Assembly: GCA_027459525.1 (NCBI GenBank)
Contig: DAIDIC010000150.1
Span: 1-22,487, forward strand
DNA: 22,487 nucleotides
Direction of reading: 5' to 3'
From: JAJYBV01 sp021812265
Lineage (GTDB): Bacteria > Chloroflexota > Ktedonobacteria > Ktedonobacterales > JACDGC01
Shown here piece after piece: positions 15,644 through 22,348 of this stretch (position 1 is the first letter of the stretch; every line of letters begins with the position of its first letter). The position numbers and the translations under genes are program-made. Under the pieces are notes generated by a model. The model ran no database searches. It worked only from the letters and a program-made list of their open reading frames with translations, and had not been told where the DNA came from.

Positions 15644-15678
15644 AAAAAGGAGGGATGTATGTGTGCAACTATCCCTCC
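15644..15678 (-). terminator. Intrinsic terminator between the M42 peptidase and the lipoprotein gene
   Basis: On the minus strand GGAGGGAT (15678-15671) pairs with ATCCCTCC (15656-15649), and five T follow (plus-strand A 15644-15648). Perfect 8-bp stem. It suggests that the two peptidase genes are not one simple operon. Confidence 0.8.
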
Positions 15679-15704
15679 GAATGCAGTTGTGAGGGCAAAG
15701 AGAA

Positions 15705-16832
15705 TTAATATTTGTAGTCTTCGGGTTTGGCTTCTTGCAGAAATACGGTGAGCAATGCGATAGCAGACTCAATATCATCCAGCGAAAGCATTTCGTTTAC
15801 CGTGTGCACATAGCGCGATGGCAGCGATAATGTGGCGGAAATTGTGCCGCCGCGCGCGCGTTGCATTGCCGCCGCGTCGGTTGTGCCGCCCGGCAAAACT
15901 TCCATTTGGAATGGAATCTCTTCTTGGCGCGCCAGTTCGCGCAGCCCTTTCATAAGCTTGTAATGCGCAATGTGGCCGCTATCCATTACTTTAATGGCTA
16001 CGCCAGACCCAATGTGGGTAACTGCGTCTTGCGGGCTGGCTCCGGGCATCTCTACTGCCAAAGTAGTATCCAGCGCAATAGTAATGTCGGCGTCGGCGGT
16101 ATAGGCAGCGGTTCCGGCTCCGCGCAGTCCCACTTCTTCCTGCACAACGGCGCAGGCGTAAATAGTGGCGGAGGTTTTCTTTAAGCGTTTCAGCGTTTCC
16201 AGCATGACAAATAACCCCGAGCGATCGTCCATTGCTTTACTGATAACAGTATCTCCTAAAACCTCTAATCCTCGGTCCATCGTAATAAAATCACCAATTT
16301 CAATGAACTCTTTCACCTTATCAACAGGAAGGCCGGTATCTACAAACAGATCGTTCAGTGTCGGCGCGCCCTCTGCTTTATCGCGCTGCAAGTGAATGGG
16401 TTTTCGCGCGGGGGTCATTACGCCGCGGTATGCTCCGCTTTCTGTGTGCACCCACACCCGCTGCGCCACCAAAACACTGGGGTCATGTCCGCCGACTGGC
16501 TGCACGCGCAGATAGCCGGTGTCATCAATATATTTAACTAAAAATCCAATTTCGTCCATATGCGCGTCGAGCATAATTTTTGTCTTGCCGGTACCGTGTT
16601 TTATGCCGATAACATTCCCCATTGAATCAACTTTTATTTCGTCTACATAGGGCCGCATTTCTTTGATAACTAATTCGCGCACTTGTTCTTCACGTCCGGA
16701 TATGCCCGGTGTTTCAGTTAGCCTCTTTAATAAAGCCAAGTCAAAATTGCGTGGCTTGGGCTGAGTTTCAGCTGCCTCTGCTTCTGTTTCAAAAACGGAA
16801 TTTTTTTTTGAATCTTTTCCTGTTTTAGACAT
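15705..16832 (-). CDS. M42 family metallo-aminopeptidase (glutamyl aminopeptidase/endoglucanase-like)
   Basis: 375 residues, cytosolic, forms a dodecamer in known relatives. The two-metal site is complete: DAHMDE (His91), MDDRSG (bridging Asp202 and following Asp), VQEEVG (catalytic Glu232 and Glu233), IALDTT (Asp255) and RYVHT (His343). LLKRLTETPGISGREEQVR is the typical family start. It releases N-terminal residues from peptides made by ClpP-type proteases. About 28 residues of charged, low-complexity sequence (MSKTGKDSKK onward) precede the fold; they may be a natural tail or reflect a start chosen too early, but no internal ATG with a better site exists. The upstream sequence AAGAAAGAAGA is a weak ribosome site. 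Confidence 0.92.
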   Translation of the reverse strand: MSKTGKDSKKNSVFETEAEAAETQPKPRNFDLALLKRLTETPGISGREEQVRELVIKEMRPYVDEIKVDSMGNVIGIKHGTGKTKIMLDAHMDEIGFLVKYIDDTGYLRVQPVGGHDPSVLVAQRVWVHTESGAYRGVMTPARKPIHLQRDKAEGAPTLNDLFVDTGLPVDKVKEFIEIGDFITMDRGLEVLGDTVISKAMDDRSGLFVMLETLKRLKKTSATIYACAVVQEEVGLRGAGTAAYTADADITIALDTTLAVEMPGASPQDAVTHIGSGVAIKVMDSGHIAHYKLMKGLRELARQEEIPFQMEVLPGGTTDAAAMQRARGGTISATLSLPSRYVHTVNEMLSLDDIESAIALLTVFLQEAKPEDYKY

Positions 16833-16878
16833 TGTTGGTCTTCTTTCTTATCTCTACGCGCAAATATTGCGCATTTGT

Positions 16879-16892
16879 TGTACTATAGTACA
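16879..16892. promoter_or_regulatory. 14-bp perfect palindrome between the divergent M42 and ferredoxin genes
   Basis: TGTACTATAGTACA is self-complementary over 14 bp and lies 47 nt from the M42 start. It contains TATAGT, a -10-like hexamer, on both strands, so it may be a two-way promoter core or an operator. No matching -35 hexamers are visible. A related palindrome, ATACTAT-GT-ATAGTAT, occurs at 19322-19337. Confidence 0.4.
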
Positions 16893-17032
16893 GTTTAACA
16901 TATACATGCATTGCTTCTGTTTTCAATGGTAAATTCAACAGAGCATATGGCGGCGGCTGTTTTGGCGCGCTCTATTGCGCGCATATGCAATGCTTTGTGA
17001 GCAATGTCACAGTGAACATAAGAAAAATTCGG

Positions 17033-17038
17033 TATAGT
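17033..17038 (+). promoter_or_regulatory. Possible -10 element for the ferredoxin gene
   Basis: TATAGT preceded by CGG, 58 nt before the ATG. No clear -35 hexamer at 16-18 nt upstream. Weak support. Confidence 0.25.
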
Positions 17039-17095
17039 GTATGCAGCCGAGTTGATTGGCTATAATGTTTGAAAAAAGAAAGTGGCTGTAAACCT

Positions 17096-17359
17096 ATGAC
17101 GTATATTATTACTTCGCCTTGCATTGATATAAAAGATGGCGCTTGTGTAGCCGCCTGCCCAGTAGACTGTATTCACCCTCATAAAAAAGACGCTGATTAT
17201 GAGCGCTATAATCAGTTTTTTATTAACCCATTCGAGTGTATTGATTGCGGCGCGTGTGAACCGGCCTGCCCTGTAATGGCAATTTTTGAAGAAGGGCTTG
17301 TCCCAGAAAGTGAGCAGCAAAGCATTATATTAAATCGGCAATATTTTTCAAAAAGCTAA
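17096..17359 (+). CDS. Ferredoxin with two iron-sulfur sites (FdxA-like)
   Basis: 87 residues, soluble electron carrier. The first cysteine set is C-x7-C-x3-C-P-x2-C (PCIDIKDGACVAACPVDC), the spacing of the [3Fe-4S]/[4Fe-4S] seven-iron ferredoxins. The second set, CIDCGACEPACPV, is a classic CxxCxxCxxxCP [4Fe-4S] motif. The start MTYIITSPCIDIKDG is the family N-terminus. An in-frame TTG at 17069 would add nine residues without a ribosome site. An insertion HKKDADYERYNQ between the two cysteine sets is longer than in minimal ferredoxins but usual in this subgroup. The gene lies ahead of moaA, a radical-SAM enzyme that needs low-potential electrons; that link is inference because a promoter seems to separate them. 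Confidence 0.92.
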   Translation: MTYIITSPCIDIKDGACVAACPVDCIHPHKKDADYERYNQFFINPFECIDCGACEPACPVMAIFEEGLVPESEQQSIILNRQYFSKS

Positions 17360-17397
17360 AGATTTGTTAGCGGTATTTTGTCTGTGGTTTGTCGGTG

Positions 17398-17426
17398 TTG
17401 TCTGTGTTGACTTACTATAATATAAT
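17398..17426 (+). promoter_or_regulatory. Sigma70-like promoter of moaA
   Basis: TTGTCT (17398-17403), 17-nt spacer, TATAAT (17421-17426). A second overlapping TATAAT starts at 17416. Transcription would start near 17433, just ahead of the first arm of the leader stem described next. Confidence 0.6.
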
Positions 17427-17432
17427 AACGGT

Positions 17433-17609
17433 TTTACTTGCCAATGAAAAAAATTTGCAAGATGTGGCAGTATGCGCGGCTATTGCGGTAATCTCATCCG
17501 GTTATCCGCCAACGATGTGTATCTGTAACAGTGGTATAGATATGTTGCTCGTCATTGGTAAAATGCCATAAAAAAAATATGTAAAATAATTTAGGAATTA
17601 TACTTAAAT
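17433..17609 (+). promoter_or_regulatory. Candidate structured leader RNA of moaA
   Basis: A closing stem pairs TTGCCAATGA (17438-17447) with TCATTGGTAA (17552-17561): 10 bp with one G-U, enclosing about 104 nt. Inside are GCGGTAA (17485-17491) with TTATCCGC (17502-17509) and TATCT (17520-17524) with AGATA (17538-17542), which would make a junction. Near the start codon ATAATT (17586-17591) pairs with AATTAT (17596-17601), placing the AGG of the only Shine-Dalgarno candidate in a 4-nt loop. moaA is the gene often controlled by the Moco RNA motif (Rfam RF01055), but I cannot recognise that consensus here. It may be a divergent Moco-type leader, another class, or chance pairing. Confidence 0.45.
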
Positions 17610-18605
17610 ATGGATCCGCTTGTAGATAGTTATGGCCGGCGTATAACCAGTATGAGGATATCGATCACCGACAGGTGTAATTTCCGCTGTCAATATTGTA
17701 TGCCTGCGGATGGCTTGCCGTGGGTTCCGCGTGAAGATATTTTAACATATGAAGAAATTGCCAGAATTGCTCGTGTTACCGCGGCTATGGGAGTGAAGAA
17801 GATTCGCTTGACCGGTGGTGAGCCGCTGGCGCGACGCGACTCGCATATTTTGGTGAAACTGTTGCGCGCCATTCCGCAAATTCAAAGTGTTGGGCTGACT
17901 ACTAACGGGACGAAGCTGGATAGCGCTGTGGCAGATTTAGCCGCCGCAGGTTTAACCCATTTAAATGTAAGTTTGGATTCTTTAGCTCAGCATAAGTTTT
18001 TTCAAATAACACGCCGCGATGCGCTGGATCGCGTATTGAAAGGCCTAGAAGCCACAAAACAATTTGCGCAGCTGCAGCCGGTTAAAATTAACGCCGTCGC
18101 CATGAAAGGGTTTACCGAGGAAGAGGTTGCGCCGTTTGCGGAATTTGCTCGGACTCAAGGCTTTATTGTCCGGTGGATAGAGTTTATGCCGCTCGACGCA
18201 GACCAAATTTGGCGGAAGGAAGATATTTTAACCGGAGCGGAAATACGCAATATCTTAGAAAAATACTATGGCGCGCTGGTCCCGCTTCAGGCAACCTATT
18301 CTGCCGAAACAGCGAAACGGTATGGCTTTGTGGATGGTGTGGGCGAAGTGGGTTTTATCAATCCGGTAAGTGAGCCGTTCTGCGCCAGTTGCGATCGTAT
18401 TCGGTTAACGGCAGAAGGCGCATTGCGCACATGCCTTTTTGCACAGGAAGAAACCGATTTGCGCAGTGTTATCCGTAACGGAGCCGACGACGACGCGCTG
18501 GAAGCTGTGATTCGCGGCGCAGTGTTTAAAAAAGAGTTGAAACATTATATCGGAGACAAAAGATTCCGCCGAACCAAGCGCACAATGTCGATGATCGGCG
18601 GATAA
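17610..18605 (+). CDS. moaA: GTP 3',8-cyclase MoaA (molybdenum cofactor biosynthesis)
   Basis: Radical-SAM enzyme that makes 3',8-cyclo-GTP, the first step to molybdopterin; 331 residues, full length. N-terminal [4Fe-4S] motif Cys23-x3-Cys27-x2-Cys30 (DRCNFRCQYCMP), GGEPL at 69-73, LTTNGT and NVSLDSL. The second, GTP-binding cluster motif is Cys258-x2-Cys261-x13-Cys275. The C-terminus is SMIGG, the conserved GG tail needed with MoaC. No moaC, moaB, mog or moeA is in the window, so the pathway is scattered. The ribosome site is weak (AGGA about 13 nt before ATG) and lies in a possible hairpin. It ends three bases from the convergent rhodanese gene. Confidence 0.95.
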   Translation: MDPLVDSYGRRITSMRISITDRCNFRCQYCMPADGLPWVPREDILTYEEIARIARVTAAMGVKKIRLTGGEPLARRDSHILVKLLRAIPQIQSVGLTTNGTKLDSAVADLAAAGLTHLNVSLDSLAQHKFFQITRRDALDRVLKGLEATKQFAQLQPVKINAVAMKGFTEEEVAPFAEFARTQGFIVRWIEFMPLDADQIWRKEDILTGAEIRNILEKYYGALVPLQATYSAETAKRYGFVDGVGEVGFINPVSEPFCASCDRIRLTAEGALRTCLFAQEETDLRSVIRNGADDDALEAVIRGAVFKKELKHYIGDKRFRRTKRTMSMIGG

Positions 18606-18608
18606 ATT

Positions 18609-18950
18609 TCACTCAAGCGGAAGCCGGTTTCTGTGCCAAGTGATAGTGCCTCCTGAAACATTTTTTACGCTGGGGAAGCCAGCCGAAAGCAGCATTTTTG
18701 ATGCAGTAACGCTGCGATTTCCCGATTGGCAGATAACTAAAATTTCGCGATCCTTGGGTAACGCCGCCATATGTTTGCGGAACTGTGTCAGGGGATAGTT
18801 TTTAGATCCGCGGGCGTGTCCCGAGCGGTATTCCCATTCTTCCCGAACATCTATAAATAGTGGCGCAGGACTGGATTTCATGCGTTCTGCCGCATCCTGC
18901 ACCGAAATTGATTCAACACCGCCGGATATAAGGTTATCAAAAAAGCCCAT
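18609..18950 (-). CDS. Single-domain rhodanese-like sulfurtransferase
   Basis: 113 residues. One rhodanese domain: IDVREEWEYRSGHARGSKNYPL is the substrate-entry motif, and the active loop CQSGNRS carries the persulfide Cys74, followed by helix ASKMLLSAGF and NVSGGTITWH. The loop has six residues, as in sulfurtransferases; phosphatase-type relatives have seven. A short N-terminal helix (MGFFDNLISGG) replaces any signal peptide, so it is cytosolic. It would move sulfur, possibly thiosulfate-derived. Lying tail to tail with moaA suggests, but does not show, a sulfur role in molybdopterin formation. GGAG sits six nt before the ATG. Confidence 0.9.
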   Translation of the reverse strand: MGFFDNLISGGVESISVQDAAERMKSSPAPLFIDVREEWEYRSGHARGSKNYPLTQFRKHMAALPKDREILVICQSGNRSVTASKMLLSAGFPSVKNVSGGTITWHRNRLPLE

Positions 18951-19183
18951 GTATTGCTCCTATACAGAAAAAGTGTGTATTGTATATCATTGGCTGAATA
19001 CGCGAGAGGCTGTAAACGCCGCCGAGGTATTTGCCGGACATAAAAAGTATTACAAAAATATATTACTATATAATAATATAATAAGTCAAGGAGGCCTTAT
19101 TGGGTTTAGCAAAAAGATAGACCCACTCATCCCTCCGCCTGAAAGCGGGGGCTTTTGGGGTCGTTTCTGTAAATCTTTTACTC

Positions 19184-19312
19184 TTAGGGCTTTCGTTTCA
19201 GCATAGAAAATCGGGGATGTACAAGGGGCTGCGCCCTTGTATGGGGGTTCTGGGGTGTCCTTCTGTTTCAGATACGAGAAACATATGCTTTTCTTTCAAG
19301 CGAAAGCCCTAA
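19184..19312 (+). repeat. MITE-like dispersed repeat, copy 2 (best preserved)
   Basis: TTAGGGCTTTCG (19184-19195) and CGAAAGCCCTAA (19301-19312) are perfect 12-bp terminal inverted repeats, and similarity continues a few bases inward. Length 129 nt. TA dinucleotides sit at both ends (19185-19186, 19310-19311), as in TA-targeting IS630-like elements. An internal hairpin TACAAGGG/CCCTTGTA (19220-19227, 19234-19241) corresponds to the one in copy 1. No ORF. Probably a non-autonomous element mobilised by a transposase elsewhere. Confidence 0.72.
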
Positions 19313-19321
19313 TTCTATCAT

Positions 19322-19337
19322 ATACTATGTATAGTAT
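19322..19337. promoter_or_regulatory. Near-palindrome upstream of the histidine kinase gene
   Basis: ATACTAT and ATAGTAT flank GT and are perfectly complementary. The element contains TATAGT-type -10 hexamers in both directions and resembles the palindrome at 16879-16892 (core TACTAT/ATAGTA). It may be a promoter core or an operator. Confidence 0.35.
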
Positions 19338-19401
19338 GTTTCCTGAAAATATCTATGTAAAATAGCTGCTTCAGACAAAAAAGTTAGAACGGTGATTTGG
19401 T

Positions 19402-21165
19402 ATGGATGATAATATTTTGAATATTTCTCCTGGCGGCAGTGATCCGGCGGCATATATTTTACAAAATAATCAATATTTGCAGCAGCGGTTTGCCTCTGAA
19501 TTGTATTTCCCATATCAGTTTGTCTACTTTTTAGGTCCGGATTTATCGCCGATAGATGTAAAAGGCTGGGCAGACTTCAGCGGGATAGAACCAAAGAATG
19601 CCGTCAACAGTGAATGGCTGCTTTTAGCGCACCCGGATGATAGAGATGTCGCTGTACAAATGAATGAGGCGGTGTTTGTAGAGCGCCGTGTGTGTTCCGC
19701 AACGTATCGCATTCTGCGCAAAGATGGTGTATATCGCATGGCGCTTATACGCAGCGGCCCGGTTTATGATAAAAATGGCAATCATGTAGGCTGGGTTGGT
19801 GTATTTGCAGATGTAACCGATCAATATTTATTGAACCGCCAAATAGAAGATTCTTTGCAGGCGTTGTTTTTAATGTCAGAAACATTGTTGACATCATCTC
19901 ATATGCCGCTAGAAGATATATGTAATAATATTGCAGAAATAGCCTTAAATATTTTACAAATTAAATCTATCAGCGTTTCATTCATACATCCGCAAACCGG
20001 ATTTTTAATACCAATCTCTTCAGCGGGATCAACTATTCCGCGGATAAAACGCTGGAAAGAACGTATCCCAAAAATAAATATTTGTGAATTTCCTCCGGAT
20101 GAATTACTTTTGCTGCGTTCGGGACAATGTTACCCCAAAAAATTCCAGTTAGAGCCTGTGCCTGAAGAACACGATACAGGAGAACGCTGGGTATTAATGA
20201 CACCTATTTTGCTTGGCAGCGAACTCATTGGGCTTTTTACTATGGAACCCTTTAATCAAACTTACCAGTTTGGCCCCGATTCCGAAAGATTAGCTAAAAA
20301 TATTGCGCATATTTTTGCTATCACTGCGCAATATGACCATTTGCATAAAAATCAGCAGATTGCCGAAGAGATTTCGCAGAATGAGATAGCCGCCCGCAGA
20401 AAAATGGATGATTTTCTTAAAGTTATTTCCCATGATTTGCAGTCTCCATTAACAAGCATTAAAACGGCCATAGAGTTTGCCAAGCTGAAAATTACCAATA
20501 TCATCAATAATCCTGATTCTTTAGAAAAACATATCGCGACGTTGCAAAAATTGGAGGATATGCTCACCCGCGCAAACAAGCAATGTGATGTGGAGATTCG
20601 GCTGATTCATGATTTGGTTGTATCCGGGCAGATAGAAAGCAACACATTTGATATGTCATTCAGTCTGGTAAATTTAGTTGAACTTGTTTCAACTGAGGTA
20701 CATAATATTGCCGATTCATATTCCGATCGCGCCATTCGACTAACCGTATTTCCCAAATCGGAAATAGTAATGGTTAACGCCGACGCAATTAGAATAAAAC
20801 AAGTGGTTACAAATTTTATTATTAACGCGCTGAAGTTTTCTGACGCATCCGAACCGGTAGAAATATTACTTATGGAAAACACCGAGGAAGCAAAAGTTAT
20901 TGTGATGGATTTTGGTATAGGTATACCGCCTGATGAACATGATAAAATATGGGAACGATTATATAAATCTCCCTCCGGTAAGCAAAAACCTTACCCCAAA
21001 CTATCGGTCGGGCTTGGTTTAGGGTTATTTATTTGCAAAGGAATTATAGAAGCCCACCACGGCGCAATCGGCGCAGAATCTGAAGTCGGCAAGGGATCAT
21101 CTTTTTGGTTTACTCTTCCCCTTGCTGCCGCGCAACCCGAAAGGAAACCACCCAAGACGCTATGA
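19402..21165 (+). CDS. Soluble PAS-GAF sensor histidine kinase
   Basis: 587 residues, no signal peptide and no membrane segment, so it should sense an internal signal. Order: a PAS fold at about residues 40-150 (WADFSGIEP, HPDDRDVAVQ, RILRKDGVYRMA, GWVGVFADVTDQ), a GAF-like domain about 160-310, then the kinase core. H-box SHDLQSPLT (His344), N-box VVTNFIINALKFSD (Asn475), DFGIGIPPDEHDKIWERLY and GLGLGLFICKGIIEAHHG are all intact, so autophosphorylation is expected. The input signal is unknown; no haem or chromophore cysteine stands out. No response regulator is in the window, which makes it an orphan. It ends ATGA-overlapped with the RNA methyltransferase gene. The start ATG 19402 has only a weak upstream GGTGA. 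Confidence 0.88.
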   Translation: MDDNILNISPGGSDPAAYILQNNQYLQQRFASELYFPYQFVYFLGPDLSPIDVKGWADFSGIEPKNAVNSEWLLLAHPDDRDVAVQMNEAVFVERRVCSATYRILRKDGVYRMALIRSGPVYDKNGNHVGWVGVFADVTDQYLLNRQIEDSLQALFLMSETLLTSSHMPLEDICNNIAEIALNILQIKSISVSFIHPQTGFLIPISSAGSTIPRIKRWKERIPKINICEFPPDELLLLRSGQCYPKKFQLEPVPEEHDTGERWVLMTPILLGSELIGLFTMEPFNQTYQFGPDSERLAKNIAHIFAITAQYDHLHKNQQIAEEISQNEIAARRKMDDFLKVISHDLQSPLTSIKTAIEFAKLKITNIINNPDSLEKHIATLQKLEDMLTRANKQCDVEIRLIHDLVVSGQIESNTFDMSFSLVNLVELVSTEVHNIADSYSDRAIRLTVFPKSEIVMVNADAIRIKQVVTNFIINALKFSDASEPVEILLMENTEEAKVIVMDFGIGIPPDEHDKIWERLYKSPSGKQKPYPKLSVGLGLGLFICKGIIEAHHGAIGAESEVGKGSSFWFTLPLAAAQPERKPPKTL

Positions 21166-22286
21166 AACGGCCTTTAGATTATTTTGCTTTTACTATGCCC
21201 GGTTTGGAGTCTACCGCGTTTACTGAACTGCATATGCGCTGTGAAGATGCGCGGCAAATTCGGTTTGCTCGCGGAGCCGCTTTTTTTCAAACCGCAGCAA
21301 CCCCTGCGCAACTGATGGAGATGCGCTCTACGGAAGATATTTTTGCGCAATTGGCGTATATCCCTAAGCTTTCAGCCGGCAAGCCAACGCCTTCAAAAAT
21401 CAAAAATACCTCTGCCCGTGCGCCAAAATCACCCTTAGCAGAAAACGCTTTACGCGCGCTGTATGGAGCCGCTAAAAAAATAGATGTGTCTGCCGCGCTA
21501 TTGCTGTGGAGTCAGGCGCATAAAATGAAACCCCCCAGATCTTGGCGTGTAGTTGCCCAAATGACCGGTAATCACGATTTTCGCCGAGTAGACGCCGGGG
21601 ATACCCTGCGCGCTGCTTTGCGTGATATGTTTCCGCCTAAAATAAAAGAGCAAGACGACGAGGCAGATTTAGAAATTTGGCTGCGCCTGTTTTATGGTGA
21701 AGCAATTGTCGGGGTTCGGTTAAGTGGCGCAGAGATGCGGCATCGTTTGTATAAAACCGAGCATATTGAGGGATCTCTTCGGCCAAGCATTGCGGCTGCC
21801 ATGGCGTTGCTTTCCGATCCTCGCACAGAAGATATTGTGATAGATCCGCTGTGCGGAGCCGGCACCGTTATTATCGAACGCTGCCTATGGGGCAGCTATG
21901 CTGCGGCGTATGCCGGAGATAGAGACGCCGCAATATTGCAGACGGCAAAATGGAACGCTGCGCAAGCCAAAGCAAAAATTGAATGGCAGGTTGAAGACGC
22001 ATGTAACCTTCATTTTGCCGATGGTATGGCGCATAAAATCATTACCAATCTGCCATTTGGCAAAAAAGTTGGTTCACTGGAGGAAAATGCGCGCAGTTAT
22101 CCTGAATTTGAGCGAGAATTTCGGCGCATTCTTGCTCCCGGCGGTTTGTTGGTAACACTAACCAGTGATTTTAACCATTGGCGAGATCTGTTGGTTGCGC
22201 AAAATTGGGTCATTAAAAAAACTGTGGTGGTGGTGGCGCTGGGGCAGCCGGCTACTATATCTGTTGCGCAAAAACCGGCGCAATAA
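21162..22286 (+). CDS. THUMP-type class I SAM-dependent RNA guanine-N2 methyltransferase (TrmN/Trm14-like)
   Basis: 374 residues. The N-terminal ~170 residues (DYFAFTMPGLESTAFTEL, then WRVVAQMTGNHDFRR) look like the ferredoxin-like/THUMP RNA-binding part. The C-terminal half is a UPF0020 methyltransferase: LRPSIAAAMALLS, DPLCGAGTVIIE (SAM motif I), GDRDAA (motif II), EDAC, and catalytic TNLPFGKKVG, where the usual NPPY is NLPF as in Trm14/THUMPD relatives. GGLLVTLTSD is a late strand. By family, it methylates N2 of a guanosine in tRNA (position 6 in Trm14/TrmN) or 23S rRNA; tRNA is my preferred guess. ATG 21162 overlaps the kinase stop as ATGA, so translation is likely coupled. Confidence 0.82.
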   Translation: MKRPLDYFAFTMPGLESTAFTELHMRCEDARQIRFARGAAFFQTAATPAQLMEMRSTEDIFAQLAYIPKLSAGKPTPSKIKNTSARAPKSPLAENALRALYGAAKKIDVSAALLLWSQAHKMKPPRSWRVVAQMTGNHDFRRVDAGDTLRAALRDMFPPKIKEQDDEADLEIWLRLFYGEAIVGVRLSGAEMRHRLYKTEHIEGSLRPSIAAAMALLSDPRTEDIVIDPLCGAGTVIIERCLWGSYAAAYAGDRDAAILQTAKWNAAQAKAKIEWQVEDACNLHFADGMAHKIITNLPFGKKVGSLEENARSYPEFEREFRRILAPGGLLVTLTSDFNHWRDLLVAQNWVIKKTVVVVALGQPATISVAQKPAQ

Positions 22287-22291
22287 GACCA

Positions 22292-22336
22292 ATATTGAGC
22301 GAAATGTCACTTTCAGAGAACATATTCGCTCAATAT
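22292..22336. repeat. Perfect 12-bp inverted repeat after the RNA methyltransferase gene
   Basis: ATATTGAGCGAA (22292-22303) pairs perfectly with TTCGCTCAATAT (22325-22336) around 21 nt. An alternative, overlapping stem is CAGAGA with TCTCTG. No T-run follows. Could be the operon's 3' hairpin or the edge of a repeat unit. Confidence 0.6.
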
Positions 22337-22348
22337 CTCTGTTTGGGA

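Larger units (their letters stand above)
18951..19401. other. 451-nt gap between rhodanese and histidine kinase genes
   Basis: No convincing gene. It holds AT-rich sequence near 19050-19085 with AAGGAGG shortly after but no start codon behind it, a GC-rich hairpin CCTCCGC/GCGGGGG near 19133-19152 followed by CTTTTGG, a MITE-like copy at 19184-19312, and the palindrome ATACTAT-GT-ATAGTAT at 19322-19337. It carries the divergent control sequences of both neighbours. Confidence 0.6.

Noticed and set aside
18880..19206. Open frame on the plus strand ending in the gap before the kinase gene, with AAGGAGG inside
   Set aside because: Its start lies inside the rhodanese gene on the other strand, no start codon follows the AAGGAGG at useful spacing, and the product is unlike any known protein.
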